A DNA stretch of 64,000 nt from Nonlabens spongiae (GCF_002117125.1 NZ_CP019344.1:1888501-1952500); one strand, 5' to 3'. Counted from the first letter of the stretch, positions 35,065 through 44,077 are shown. The notes: a model not told the origin generated them from the letters alone. Translations and numbers: made by a program.

Positions 35065-36351
35065 CTAATTCTGAAGTTCAAAAGTCGTGACAAACTCTTC
35101 TAGAAGTTCATAAACTCGATTTAATTCTGTGCTGGTCGTTGTAAAAGGTGGAACGATGTAAATCGTGTTTCCTAACGGCCTTAAAAAAACGCTACGTTCC
35201 CAAAACCAATTGAAAATTTGATCTCTTTGATTGCCGTAACGACTCATTTCCAGCTCAACATCTATTGCAAGAATAACACCTTGATGTCTCACTTGAGCAA
35301 CACGATCATGCTGAATAATTGATTTAGCAAAAACAGCATTACGCTCTGTAGTCATTCTGATTCCATCCTGAATAGTTTCACTATTCAGCAAGTCGATTGC
35401 TGCTGCCGCAGCTGCGCAGCCCAAAGGATTCCCGCTATAAGTATGACCGTGAAATAGTCCTTTTGCAAGGTCGTCGTCGTAGAAAGCTTGATAAATCTCT
35501 TCCGTACAACTCGTGATCGCCATGGGCATGATCCCGCCGGTTAGCGCTTTGGAAAGACAAATGATATCGGGTTTTTCAGCAATTTGATCGCTGGCAAAAT
35601 TGGTTCCCGTTTTCCCAAATCCTGTCATGACCTCGTCTGCGATGGTGATGATTCCGCTTTCGCGAAAGCGAGACAACAACCTCCCCATAGCTGCAGCATC
35701 ATTCAACTGCATGGCTGCCGCTCCCTGAACTAACGGCTCATAAATGAAACTTGCCACCTCATTCTGCTGGATTATTGCCTCAACCTTTTGGAGCACTTCA
35801 TCAATATTGCTAGCTGTAGGCGCCGGAATACGCTCAACTTCGATAAAAAAGTCCTGAAACGCGCCGTTGTAAACCGATAGACCGCTAGCGCTCATGGCAC
35901 CAAAAGTATCTCCGTGAAAACCGTTTTCTAAGGCAATGACCACGTTACGTTTTTCACCTCGATTGAAGTGGTACTGAAACGCCATTTTTAAACCGATTTC
36001 AACGCTGGTGCTTCCATTTTCAGAAAAGAAAAGCTTGAACTGATTTATCGGTAAAATATCCAACAATTTTTGAGATAAAATTGCAGCTGGCTCGTGGGTC
36101 ATTCCAGCAAAAACCACGTGATGTAAGCGATCCAGCTGATTTTTAACCGCGGTAGTCAACTTAGTGTTTCTATGCCCATAACTGCAGGTGTACCAGCTTG
36201 AAATCGCATCAAAATAGCGGTTGCCCTCAAAATCATAGAGGTAATTCCCTTCTGCCCGATCGATTGCGATGGGAGCTTGCGCTGTTTTATGCTGCGTCAA
36301 AGGATGCCAGATATTCTTCTGGTCTATTGCTGTAATCTCTTCCCGATTCAT
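35065..36351 (-). CDS. bioA: Adenosylmethionine-8-amino-7-oxononanoate aminotransferase
   Basis: A 428-residue class III aminotransferase that converts KAPA to DAPA with S-adenosylmethionine as amino donor. Motifs: IWHPLTQHK at the N-terminus, SSWYTCSYGHRN, FSENGSTSVEIGLKMA, the metal/cofactor stretch ADEVMTGFGKTG, and the PLP lysine in CLSKALTGG. Overlaps bioD by 4 bp. A perfect palindrome copy (35655-35670) is read in frame as SRFRESG between the RLL helix and the ADEVMTGF strand, where the sequence tolerates it. Confidence 0.95.
   Translation of the reverse strand: MNREEITAIDQKNIWHPLTQHKTAQAPIAIDRAEGNYLYDFEGNRYFDAISSWYTCSYGHRNTKLTTAVKNQLDRLHHVVFAGMTHEPAAILSQKLLDILPINQFKLFFSENGSTSVEIGLKMAFQYHFNRGEKRNVVIALENGFHGDTFGAMSASGLSVYNGAFQDFFIEVERIPAPTASNIDEVLQKVEAIIQQNEVASFIYEPLVQGAAAMQLNDAAAMGRLLSRFRESGIITIADEVMTGFGKTGTNFASDQIAEKPDIICLSKALTGGIMPMAITSCTEEIYQAFYDDDLAKGLFHGHTYSGNPLGCAAAAAAIDLLNSETIQDGIRMTTERNAVFAKSIIQHDRVAQVRHQGVILAIDVELEMSRYGNQRDQIFNWFWERSVFLRPLGNTIYIVPPFTTTSTELNRVYELLEEFVTTFELQN
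35655..35670. repeat. Dispersed palindrome CGCTTTCGCGAAAGCG, in bioA
   Basis: Perfect core with the usual flanks (ATTC left, AGACA right). Coded on the minus strand as SRFRESG. Confidence 0.95.
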
Positions 36352-36971
36352 AATTGCTCCAAAGCTGATTTGAATTTTGTGGCATACTGATCAACAAGTT
36401 CAGAATTAATAGCCTCGTGCTTCTCAATGATTGCGAGTGTGGGAACGCTGGTCATTTTTTCAATGATCTCAATAGTCCCTTCTAGATCCACGTGATTGTA
36501 AATGATTCCAGCGCAATCCAGCCCTCTTGATTTCAAGGCTTCCACCGTGAGCAAGGTGTGATTTATCGAACCCAAATACCCTGAGCTAACCAGGATCACT
36601 TGATCATCTGGCTCAATCAAATCAGCGATGGTATGTCTATCGTTAAGGGGCACGAGTAACCCGCCTGCTCCCTCAATGATTAGATGGTTATCAGTTTGCG
36701 GTCTGGAAATTTCTTCCAGTCTTATCTCTACACCATCTTTTTTAGCAGACTCATGCGGACTCATAGGCGTTTGCAATCTATAAGCTTCTGGATGAATCAC
36801 GGACTTTTGATTACTGATTAAAGTCTGAACTGTTTTGCGATCTGTCGTGTCGAGACCGCTTTGTATAGGTTTCCAGTAATCGGCTTCAAGAGCCTCGGTG
36901 ACTATTGCCGAGACCACGGTTTTTCCTACATCGGTTCCTATTCCCGTAATAAAAATCTGCTTCATGATCAT
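36348..36971 (-). CDS. bioD: Dethiobiotin synthetase
   Basis: A 207-residue ATP-dependent carboxylase closing the ureido ring of dethiobiotin. The P-loop is GTDVGKT near residue 12; further motifs are KPIQSG, TPMSPHESA, VIEGAGGLLVP and VSSGYLGSINHTLLTVEALK. An alternative ATG lies 6 bp downstream of the first (MIMKQ). First gene of bioD-bioA-KAS; the 205 bp upstream show no further gene. Confidence 0.95.
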   Translation of the reverse strand: MIMKQIFITGIGTDVGKTVVSAIVTEALEADYWKPIQSGLDTTDRKTVQTLISNQKSVIHPEAYRLQTPMSPHESAKKDGVEIRLEEISRPQTDNHLIIEGAGGLLVPLNDRHTIADLIEPDDQVILVSSGYLGSINHTLLTVEALKSRGLDCAGIIYNHVDLEGTIEIIEKMTSVPTLAIIEKHEAINSELVDQYATKFKSALEQL

Positions 36972-37176
36972 TCTTTCGGCTGCAAAGGTCGGGCGTAGTG
37001 CGGTAATTATGGGTGTTGAAATGGATATTTGGTGTGTTGTAGTAGAATAAAGTTGCAGTAGGCAAATTAGTTGAGTTGAGCTATCGTGAAATAGATACAG
37101 AAATAAACTAATCCAGATTTTATCGATATTTAATAGCTTACTGCCTAAGGCGTAAAGCCTAGAGCGCGGAGCGCAA

Positions 37177-37581
37177 CTAATTAAAATAATGCCCGCAGTT
37201 CTTACACTGGAAGGAGAACTTTTGCTTTAATGGAGACAGGCTGTAATAGATCGCTGTCATAGTTTCTTTGAAAGTACGTGCGGTGCTAATGTCTATGAGT
37301 TCGCGAGCCTGGCGTTTGCCACAATTGGGACAGGCAACATAATCCACGCGATTTTTAACCAGTTCTGGATTGCTCGCTTCTAATATTGCCATCGCTTTGA
37401 CGTAATCTTCACGGTAGACCTGCATTTTCACGCCGCCCAAGGCGTTTGTAGCAAATGGATCTGTAGCAACGGTAAATTCATCCTTGAGAAAAACCGTTAT
37501 GTTCTCACTCTCCATTTTTCCCTTGAGCACCATGGCTTCGGCAGGATAGCTAAAAACGGCAATGGTTCTGAATTTACTCAA
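37177..37581 (-). CDS. DUF2007-like protein with zinc-ribbon end
   Basis: A 134-residue protein. Residues 1-70 resemble the DUF2007 'putative signal-transducing' fold (RTIAVFSYPAEAMVLKGKMESENITVFLKDE, GGVKMQVYREDYVKAMAIL). The end carries two Cys pairs (CPNCGKR and CKNCGHYF), a likely zinc ribbon. It overlaps bioF by 4 bp, so the two are co-translated. A link to biotin synthesis is only positional. Confidence 0.75.
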   Translation of the reverse strand: MSKFRTIAVFSYPAEAMVLKGKMESENITVFLKDEFTVATDPFATNALGGVKMQVYREDYVKAMAILEASNPELVKNRVDYVACPNCGKRQARELIDISTARTFKETMTAIYYSLSPLKQKFSFQCKNCGHYFN

Positions 37582-38714
37582 CCTTTCAAGATTTTTGCCA
37601 GCAATTTAAGCATGTTTTGGATTTCGTGTTTGGTATTATAGACATGTAGGCAAATACGCAATCGCTCTTGTCCCCGTGATACAGTAGGTGATCGCATTGC
37701 TCTGATATCGTAACCGTTTGCCTGAAGTTCTTGAGCTGCCTGCGTGACCTCGCTATTCCCTGAAATTTTACAGATCTGTATGGCGGTCTCGTCCCGGTAG
37801 CTATCGGGATCGCGAAAGCGTAACCTCAAACCATTTTCCAGCACCTGATCATTGAAATAAGAAATAATCTCACGCAATTGAGGCACTAGGTTTCTATTTG
37901 ACACTAGCTTATCATAACCCGCTTCAATGGCTCGCAATGAATGTTCTGGCAGCGCCGTGGTATAAATGAAACTGCGGGAAAAGTTGACCAAATACTGCTT
38001 GAGATCTTCACTGCCTAATACCGCAGCTCCGTGTGCGCCCAATGCTTTGCCAAAGGTCATCACTCGTGCAAAAATCTTGTGCTCCAAACCAAGCGATTGC
38101 GCCAGCCCCTCACCCCTATCGCCCAAAACTCCCAGCGCGTGAGCCTCATCCAGAATCAAATGGACATTTTCGTATTTGCTGATGATTTCGATCATTGATT
38201 GCAAATCTGGCTGGTCTCCATCCATGGAAAAAACCGATTCTGTGACGACGTAGACCTCGCGATCCTCAGCTATGCAAAATTTATCGAGCAAAATCTCTAA
38301 GTGCTGTAAATCGTTGTGCGGGAACTTGATGGCTTTGGCATGTGACAACCGGATGCCATCGCGCATACTGGCATGTACCAAACTGTCGTAGATAATGAGA
38401 TCTGCACGATCTGCCAGACAAGAAATCAATCCCAGATTTGCATCGTAACCGCTGTTGAAAATCAAAGCCGATTCTGCTTTATGAAAATTGGCGATTTGCT
38501 GCTCTACCTTTTCATGGAGCTGACTGTGACCACTTATGAGCCTGGATCCAGTTGCGCCACTTTTAAAGACACCTTCTACCTCGATCGTCCTAGCAAAACC
38601 CAGATAATCGTTTGAGGAAAAATCGACCAGATTTGAATTAGGCAACTGCAAACCGCGCAAGTTACCGGAGAAGTGACGCATGCCTAATTTTCGGTGAAGC
38701 TTATCTGGTAGCAT
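37578..38714 (-). CDS. bioF: 8-amino-7-oxononanoate synthase
   Basis: A 378-residue PLP enzyme joining pimeloyl thioester and alanine. Motifs: FSSNDYLGFA, GATGSRLISGHSQLHEKVE, FNSGYDANLG, DEAHALGVLG and the PLP lysine in TFGKALGAHGAA. A composite palindrome (37785-37825) adds RFRDPDSYRDE in frame near residue 300, where other BioF proteins have a short loop. The start is supported by a -7 box 4 nt upstream. It leads the bioF-DUF2007 unit, separate from bioD-bioA-KAS by ~200 bp. Confidence 0.94.
   Translation of the reverse strand: MLPDKLHRKLGMRHFSGNLRGLQLPNSNLVDFSSNDYLGFARTIEVEGVFKSGATGSRLISGHSQLHEKVEQQIANFHKAESALIFNSGYDANLGLISCLADRADLIIYDSLVHASMRDGIRLSHAKAIKFPHNDLQHLEILLDKFCIAEDREVYVVTESVFSMDGDQPDLQSMIEIISKYENVHLILDEAHALGVLGDRGEGLAQSLGLEHKIFARVMTFGKALGAHGAAVLGSEDLKQYLVNFSRSFIYTTALPEHSLRAIEAGYDKLVSNRNLVPQLREIISYFNDQVLENGLRLRFRDPDSYRDETAIQICKISGNSEVTQAAQELQANGYDIRAMRSPTVSRGQERLRICLHVYNTKHEIQNMLKLLAKILKG
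37785..37825. repeat. Composite palindrome in bioF
   Basis: On the minus strand: CGCTTTCGCGA, then TCCCGATAGCTACCGGGA, then CGAGAC. This is the same junction as the composites at 31405 and 48026, with one base changed in the inner palindrome. Read in frame as RFRDPDSYRDE. Confidence 0.9.
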
Positions 38715-38718
38715 GCAG

Positions 38719-38726
38719 CAAATTTA
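38719..38726 (-). promoter_or_regulatory. -7 box TAAATTTG, 4 nt before the bioF ATG
   Basis: Exact TAnnTTTG match on the minus strand, followed by GCTG-complement spacing of 4 nt and the ATG (38712-38714). Implies a leaderless bioF mRNA. Confidence 0.55.
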
Positions 38727-38784
38727 AAACAACTCAAGCGGTAAAATAGGCTGATTCAATGGTTATCCCACAAGTTAAAACAAG

Positions 38785-38840
38785 TTTAAATATTATCGTT
38801 ATTCAATAATTTTTCTATTTTTGTTATCGTTAAACGATAA
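38785..38840 (+). promoter_or_regulatory. Promoter and likely operator of the DUF2975-YozG operon
   Basis: TATTTTTG (38816-38823) is an exact -7 box. Directly after it lies a 17-bp perfect palindrome, TTATCGTTAAACGATAA (38824-38840), and a matching half-site TTATCGTTA (38793-38801) occupies the -33 region. Two operator half-sites around the promoter suggest autoregulation by the YozG-like regulator of the same operon. Confidence 0.55.
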
Positions 38841-38844
38841 TATT

Positions 38845-39384
38845 ATGAATTGGCTTTCTGTTTTAAGAGCAATTTTAAACCTGTTGTATTTCTTTGCGTG
38901 GATGAGTGCCTTGGCCGCTCCATTAATGCTTTTTATGGCGCTATCTGGAGTTGATATTTATGTGTCTGGAATCGATATCGATGTTGTTCAAAACAAAGTA
39001 TTATACTATAGCATTCTCATCGCTAGCGTAGCGGATCATTTTTTCTATTTAGCAATGATTCACCACTTAAGAAAAGCGGTCTACAAAATCAACCGGCGCC
39101 AGCTACTCAGCTTTGACCTGAAGTCTCACTTATTTAAAGCAGGATTGTTCTGTGTAATAGGTGGAATGCTGACAAAAGTTTGTGGGGCGGTATTCAAGTA
39201 TTTTATCTATCCACTCTATCCACTGTTGTATGAAGATTACCCAAGAGTTAGGACTCCGCTTAATATTAACGATAGCTTTGATTCTATATTTTTGATTCTG
39301 GCTTTCGGGATTTTTTTAATCATCTTTTCCAAAATCATCGAGCGCGGCTTGATGCTGCAGGAAGAAAATGCGCTTACGGTATGA
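38845..39384 (+). CDS. DUF2975-type four-helix membrane protein
   Basis: The ATG at 38845 gives 179 residues; the earlier TTG at 38821 lies in the promoter and is rejected. About four membrane segments: ILNLLYFFAWMSALAAPLMLFM, VLYYSILIASVADHFFYLAMI, LFKAGLFCVIGGMLTKVCGAVF and SIFLILAFGIFLIIFSKII, with the usual terminal ERGLMLQEENALTV motif. The next gene is a homologue, overlapping by 4 bp, and a YozG-like HTH protein follows, the standard partner of this family. Function unknown. Confidence 0.75.
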   Translation: MNWLSVLRAILNLLYFFAWMSALAAPLMLFMALSGVDIYVSGIDIDVVQNKVLYYSILIASVADHFFYLAMIHHLRKAVYKINRRQLLSFDLKSHLFKAGLFCVIGGMLTKVCGAVFKYFIYPLYPLLYEDYPRVRTPLNINDSFDSIFLILAFGIFLIIFSKIIERGLMLQEENALTV

Positions 39385-39932
39385 AGATCAATCACAAAAA
39401 ATGGTTTCTGACCTTAGCTGGTTTTGGCCAGGGAATCTCGCTGCTCGTAGTATTGGGAATGATCATATCGATAATCATTGTCATGATCGATACTTCTCAG
39501 ATTTACTACGAGAGATCATTAGATGATTATATTTTTAGAGCAAGACCTTCTATTTTGAATGAGAAAACTTGGAGTCTGATCTATAAGATTTTTACCATCG
39601 CTGCTGCGCTGCTCATTTATTTAGGTTTTAAAAGACTGTATGGCTTCGGTCTAAGACTGGATAACAACTTAGCTTTAGATCAAAAAACGGGCAGAATCCT
39701 CAAAAAAATGAATGTATTGTTCTTTACTGGTATCTTGATACGTCCCATAGGGATGAATGCACTAAGCTTTATTGACTTTTTCTCTGTAGAAACAACAAAA
39801 TATTGGCATCTGGATGGAAGTTTGTTTTTCTCAATTCTAACGTTAAGCTTTATCGCTCTATTTATTCATTTGATCGCAGATCTGATTATATCGGCAGGGA
39901 AAATGAAAGAAGAAAATGATTTGACAATTTGA
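39381..39932 (+). CDS. DUF2975-type membrane protein, second copy
   Basis: A 183-residue protein with about four membrane segments (GISLLVVLGMIISIIIVMI, IYKIFTIAAALLIYLGF, VLFFTGILIRPIGM, FFSILTLSFIALFIHLIADLII) and the terminal GKMKEENDLTI motif shared with its upstream sister. The start overlaps the upstream stop by 4 bp. It may form a heteromeric membrane complex with it; inference. Confidence 0.7.
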   Translation: MKINHKKWFLTLAGFGQGISLLVVLGMIISIIIVMIDTSQIYYERSLDDYIFRARPSILNEKTWSLIYKIFTIAAALLIYLGFKRLYGFGLRLDNNLALDQKTGRILKKMNVLFFTGILIRPIGMNALSFIDFFSVETTKYWHLDGSLFFSILTLSFIALFIHLIADLIISAGKMKEENDLTI

Positions 39933-39954
39933 TGCATGATATGAATTCATATTA

Positions 39955-39970
39955 CGCTTTCGCGAAAGCG
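39955..39970. repeat. Dispersed palindrome CGCTTTCGCGAAAGCG, intergenic
   Basis: Perfect core in the 58-bp gap between the second DUF2975 gene and the YozG-like regulator. Confidence 0.95.
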
Positions 39971-39990
39971 AAACATCCCAAAAACCATTT

Positions 39991-40203
39991 TTGCAAATGC
40001 CCATAGTCATCAATCTTGATCATATGCTGGAGCTACGAGGCATGAAGAGTTACGAGCTGGCCGATGCTATAGGCATCACAACTGCAAACCTATCCATCCT
40101 AAAAACTGGAAAGGCAAAAGCGGTGCGTTTTTCAACCTTGGAAGCTATTTGTAAAGTGCTGGACTGTCAACCGGGAGACTTATTAGAATACCGCACTGAA
40201 TAG
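39991..40203 (+). CDS. YozG-like Cro/C1-family regulator
   Basis: A 68-70 residue helix-turn-helix protein (MPIVINLDHMLELRGM, SYELADAIGITTANLSILKTGKAKAVRFSTLEAICKVLDCQPGDLLEY). The ATG at 39997 is a more likely start than the TTG at 39991. This family nearly always accompanies DUF2975 membrane proteins and may repress the operon through the TTATCGTTA sites at 38793-38840; the site assignment is inference. Confidence 0.85.
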   Translation: MQMPIVINLDHMLELRGMKSYELADAIGITTANLSILKTGKAKAVRFSTLEAICKVLDCQPGDLLEYRTE

Positions 40204-40309
40204 AAAGTTCTTGTCTCAGAAAGAGGATTTGAATTTGAATCAGAAAAATCCTGAATAATTATCATATTGTCAAGATAAGCTTATATTTAGCCTTTAAAAT
40301 AAAGTTAAG

Positions 40310-40735
40310 ATGAAAAAACTATTTTTTATTGCAGCTCTAATCGTTACTGGAAGTGTAGCTGCACAAGATATCACAACAGATTTTGCTATGGCTGTCAAAG
40401 CTGGCGATATGGATCAGGCTAAGTCTTTTATTACAGAAGAATCAGTCAATGAATGTCATGATCTTACCAGAAAACAAGTGAGCATGATGGTTTTTATCCT
40501 ATCCACAGGGAATGATGAATTACTAAAATATGCCGTGGAAGAGAAAAATGCCGATGTAAACATTCAGTGTGGGAAATACACACCTCTGAGTTGGGCTGCA
40601 AAAAATGGGAGTGCTGAAACAGTTGCTTACCTGCTGCAGCAAGGTGCTGATAAATCCATCGCAACAAAAGGAAAAACGGCTATGGACTGGGCGCAATACT
40701 ACAAGCGCAACGAGATTATCGCAATGCTCGACTAG
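40310..40735 (+). CDS. Secreted ankyrin-repeat protein
   Basis: A 141-residue protein with signal peptide (KKLFFIAALIVTGSVAAQ) and about three ankyrin repeats (~25-140); the best is CGKYTPLSWAAKNGSAETVAYLLQQGADKSI followed by KGKTAMDWAQYYKRNEIIAML. Likely a periplasmic protein-binding module. It has a strong terminator 27 bp downstream; function unknown. Confidence 0.8.
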   Translation: MKKLFFIAALIVTGSVAAQDITTDFAMAVKAGDMDQAKSFITEESVNECHDLTRKQVSMMVFILSTGNDELLKYAVEEKNADVNIQCGKYTPLSWAAKNGSAETVAYLLQQGADKSIATKGKTAMDWAQYYKRNEIIAMLD

Positions 40736-40761
40736 CTTGTCAAACCCCACAAAAATCTAAC

Positions 40762-40793
40762 AAGCCTTTTACCTCTTAGTAAAAGGCTTTTTT
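40762..40793 (+). terminator. Rho-independent terminator of the ankyrin gene
   Basis: Perfect 11-bp stem AAGCCTTTTAC / GTAAAAGGCTT, 6-nt loop, T6 tail. Confidence 0.85.
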
Positions 40794-40857
40794 AATGAAT
40801 GGAAAATCGCAAATGAGGTTGTTTTTTCCTACAGTTTTTACTTACTTTTACTAATTG

Positions 40858-43104
40858 ATGCAGCCCAAAACACTTATTAAAAAGTACCCTGAAATTCAGG
40901 ACCTTGATAAATGCGAGGATGAACCCATAAGGTATTATCCAAACGTTCAAAGTCATGGCTGCCTCATTGTCACGGACTACAACTTAAAAATTGTACAAGT
41001 CAGCGATAATATAGAGGACTTCATAGGTGAAAATGTCAATTATCTCCTTGATAAAGTCCTCAAACAGGTTCTGGATGCTGACATAATTCAATATATTGAA
41101 AAATGGCTTGACGGCACCATTGAGGATAATAGTCGCATTTTCACTATACATAATAAATCCAGAACTTTAATATTACATAAAAGTGACCTTGAGGTACTAA
41201 TTACTATTGAGGGCAATGAATATCACATTGATCCAGCGCTATTTCAGGTTCAACTCCTTACGGTATTTGAAAAGCTTTACAACGCAAAAGATTCACAGGA
41301 CTTAGTGGATCGAGCTGCGAAGAGCGTAAGAAAGCTCTTAGGTTTTGATCGAGTCATGGTTTATCAATTTGATTCAGAATGGAACGGTAAGGTCATGGCA
41401 GAAGACCGAGACCCTAAACTTGAAACCTGGCTTGATCTACATTTTCCTGCCACTGACATTCCTGCAACTGCTAGAAAGCTTTTCCAAGAACAAGGTGTAC
41501 GCTCTCTGACTGATGTTAAAGATCCTTATGCAGCACTAACACCTACCATCAATCCTTTAACTGGTGGACTGACAGACTTAAGCCAAAAAAACCTGAGAGG
41601 AAGCTCTTCCATTCATATTGAATACCTAAAAAATATGAAGGTCGGAGCTACGCTTAGCAGCGCTATTATTCATGAGGGTAAATTGTGGGGTTTGATCGCC
41701 TGTCATCATTACAGCAAAAAATTTGTAGGCCATCAATTAAGACAGAGCTGCAAGCTATTTAATCAAATGTTTTCCTCTCAAATCAGCCTTAAAGAGTCTA
41801 AAGGCTCTTTAAGCAAGGTGGAAAAGATCACTAAGATTAGAACAACTCTACTCAATTACATGAGTAAAGATTTCAACATTGTAGATGGGCTCACCCTGAA
41901 CAAAAAAACTGCGTTGAACCTTATACCGAGTACTGGTTTTTATGTGATGCTCGATGAGCAAACGAGACGAATCGGGAAATGTCTTAAAGAAAAAAAATTA
42001 AAGAAGCTAGCAGCTGAGTTGATTGAAAGATTCCCAGATAGGCAAATAATCGAGCTTGACTTCATCTCGAGAGAATTACCATGGATGGCATCGCATTCTA
42101 AAAAGGTATCTGGTGTTTTATTATGCAGATTTTCTAAACGTACAGATGAATATGCCATGTGGTTGCGTGAAGAAAAACTCAATACAATAAACTGGGGAGG
42201 AGACCCTTCTCAAGGAACACTTGAATCTACGGGTGAAAAACGACTGTCGCCCAGAAAATCCTTTGAGAAATTTTCAAAAGATGTTGAGTGTACTTCAGAC
42301 CCATGGCTTGTACATGAAGTTGCTGGAGTCAAGGCTTTAATCGATGATGTCAAAAATCTTATTGTTACCAAGTTTACTGAAATCAAGCAATTGAATAGAC
42401 AGCTTCAAAGCTTGAACGAAGAGTTAGAGAGCTTCAGTTATTCTGTGAGCCACGACCTGCGTGGACCATTGAGGGGAATCGATGGTTTCGCACAAATCTT
42501 GATGGAGGATTATAATGAGTCCCTAGATGACTATGGTAAAGATGCGTTAAAGATTATTATCAAATCTGCTGATAAGATGAATAGCCTCATGGACGACATT
42601 TTAGGCTACAGTGGCTTGAGCAAACATGATAAGATTGATGAGTTCATCAACGTGAATAAGCTGATTGAAGATGTGGTCCAAGACAGCAAATTAACTGACG
42701 ACTACCCTCAGACCGAACTTAGAGTCTCTCCATCACTCCCTCAAATTTTTGGTGATAAGGTAATGATCTATCAGCTGTTTTTGAATTTACTTACAAATGC
42801 TTACAAGTACAGCAGTAAATCTGAAACCCCTATTGTAGAGATAGGAGTTGAACAGAAGGGAGATCAGATCATTTATTTTGTCAAGGATAACGGTATAGGC
42901 TTTAAACCAGAATATGATAAAAAGATTTTCGGTGTATTTACGCGCCTGGTAAAAGATGAGTATAAAGGTACTGGAGTAGGTCTTGCCATAGCCCAGAGAG
43001 TTGTCTTAAGGCATGAAGGAGACATCTGGGCCGAATCAAAACTGGGCAAAGGTGCAACATTTAAGTTTTATCTAGATAAAGAGCATCATGCCGACTGGAA
43101 ATAA
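40858..43104 (+). CDS. bphP: Bacteriophytochrome histidine kinase
   Basis: A 748-residue red/far-red light sensor (ATG at 40858; TTG at 40855 rejected). PAS-2 domain (~20-120) with the biliverdin-binding Cys19 in DKCEDEPIRYYPNVQSHG; GAF domain (~140-310) with the conserved PATDIPATARKLF; PHY domain (~325-500); HisKA phosphoacceptor in FSYSVSHDLRGPLRGIDGFAQIL; HATPase with NLLTNAYKYS, KDNGIGF and GTGVGLAIAQRVVLRHEG. The next three genes (two receivers and a heme oxygenase) overlap or nearly abut, forming one operon that supplies its own chromophore. Confidence 0.93.
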   Translation: MQPKTLIKKYPEIQDLDKCEDEPIRYYPNVQSHGCLIVTDYNLKIVQVSDNIEDFIGENVNYLLDKVLKQVLDADIIQYIEKWLDGTIEDNSRIFTIHNKSRTLILHKSDLEVLITIEGNEYHIDPALFQVQLLTVFEKLYNAKDSQDLVDRAAKSVRKLLGFDRVMVYQFDSEWNGKVMAEDRDPKLETWLDLHFPATDIPATARKLFQEQGVRSLTDVKDPYAALTPTINPLTGGLTDLSQKNLRGSSSIHIEYLKNMKVGATLSSAIIHEGKLWGLIACHHYSKKFVGHQLRQSCKLFNQMFSSQISLKESKGSLSKVEKITKIRTTLLNYMSKDFNIVDGLTLNKKTALNLIPSTGFYVMLDEQTRRIGKCLKEKKLKKLAAELIERFPDRQIIELDFISRELPWMASHSKKVSGVLLCRFSKRTDEYAMWLREEKLNTINWGGDPSQGTLESTGEKRLSPRKSFEKFSKDVECTSDPWLVHEVAGVKALIDDVKNLIVTKFTEIKQLNRQLQSLNEELESFSYSVSHDLRGPLRGIDGFAQILMEDYNESLDDYGKDALKIIIKSADKMNSLMDDILGYSGLSKHDKIDEFINVNKLIEDVVQDSKLTDDYPQTELRVSPSLPQIFGDKVMIYQLFLNLLTNAYKYSSKSETPIVEIGVEQKGDQIIYFVKDNGIGFKPEYDKKIFGVFTRLVKDEYKGTGVGLAIAQRVVLRHEGDIWAESKLGKGATFKFYLDKEHHADWK

Positions 43105-43513
43105 AACAATCATTCATATAGAGGATCGGGAAGAAGATATCATGTTCGTAAAGAGAGTTTTAGAAAAACAATATTTAGATCTCAACATTTTGAGCATGAA
43201 TGATTCAGAAATTGCCCTAGAAGAAATAAATGATGGCACTTTGCTAAAGAAACGTCCTCGATTGATTTTAATCGATATTAAAATGCCTAAAATATCAGGC
43301 TTTGAACTTTTAGAGCAATTCAATGAAAATGAAAACTTTATAGGAATCCCCAGAATAATTTGGAGCAGCAGTAGCCAGCCTGACGATATTAAAAAAGCCT
43401 ATAAACTAGGCGCTAATAGTTATTTGGAAAAACCCAAGGACTATAGCAAACTTAAATCAGCATTATTAACAACGGTTGACTACTGGCTCAACCACAACCT
43501 CATTAAGTCATGA
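43088..43513 (+). CDS. Single-domain response regulator (phytochrome operon)
   Basis: A 141-residue receiver (IIHIEDREEDIMFVKRVL, phospho-Asp in PRLILIDIKMPKISGFELL, Ser run in IIWSSSSQPDD, conserved Lys in SYLEKPKD). It overlaps the phytochrome by 17 bp. No output domain, so it likely acts by protein contact, as a Rcp1-type partner of the phytochrome kinase. Confidence 0.9.
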   Translation: MPTGNKTIIHIEDREEDIMFVKRVLEKQYLDLNILSMNDSEIALEEINDGTLLKKRPRLILIDIKMPKISGFELLEQFNENENFIGIPRIIWSSSSQPDDIKKAYKLGANSYLEKPKDYSKLKSALLTTVDYWLNHNLIKS

Positions 43514-44076
43514 TTACACAGCCCCTTAAAATATTAGTCGTTGAAGACCAAGTGACCGATGCGGCCCTAATTCAAAGGCAAATACGCAAATGTGTCGAGG
43601 AGGTAGAAATTACCATAACGGATAATCTACTTTCATTTAGACATGCGTTAAAAACCTTCATACCCGATTTCGTTTTCACTGATTTTCAGATGGTAGGATT
43701 TAATGGATTTGAAGTTATGGAACAACTTCATGAAATCTATCCTAATATTCCCCTGGTCGTCATTTCAGGAACCTTAAATGATGAGGAGCTGGTTGCTCGT
43801 ATCATCAATAAAGGAGCTTCTGCATTTTTACTCAAATCTAACATCAGTGACCTGCACTCACGATTAGAGCCTATTTTAACAGAGGTACTAGAAAAGCAGC
43901 AACGTCTTTTTATGAAGCTGGAACGCCAGCGTGAAGAGCGTCAAAAAATCGAGCGCATCCATGCCATTCTCAAAACAGCAACAAAAGACGAGACCAGCCA
44001 CGATGAAAAAACCAAAGAGTATTACGAGAAACTCATTTCTGAGATTTCAGACAACTTACCTAATGTTATAAAATAG
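43510..44076 (+). CDS. Response regulator with C-terminal coiled coil
   Basis: A 188-residue protein: receiver (~5-125; LVVEDQVTDAALIQRQI, phospho-Asp in DFVFTDFQMVGFNGFEVM, Ser in LVVISGT, Lys in AFLLKSN) followed by a ~55-residue helical, probably coiled-coil tail (KQQRLFMKLERQREERQKIERIH). Overlaps the previous gene by 4 bp (ATGA). The usual phytochrome operon has one receiver; a second, different one suggests a branched or relay pathway, which is an inference. Confidence 0.88.
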   Translation: MITQPLKILVVEDQVTDAALIQRQIRKCVEEVEITITDNLLSFRHALKTFIPDFVFTDFQMVGFNGFEVMEQLHEIYPNIPLVVISGTLNDEELVARIINKGASAFLLKSNISDLHSRLEPILTEVLEKQQRLFMKLERQREERQKIERIHAILKTATKDETSHDEKTKEYYEKLISEISDNLPNVIK

Positions 44077-44077
44077 C

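Noticed and set aside
38821..38844. TTG start for the first DUF2975 gene
   Set aside because: It lies between the -7 box and the palindromic operator; the ATG at 38845 fits promoter geometry and the usual N-terminus.
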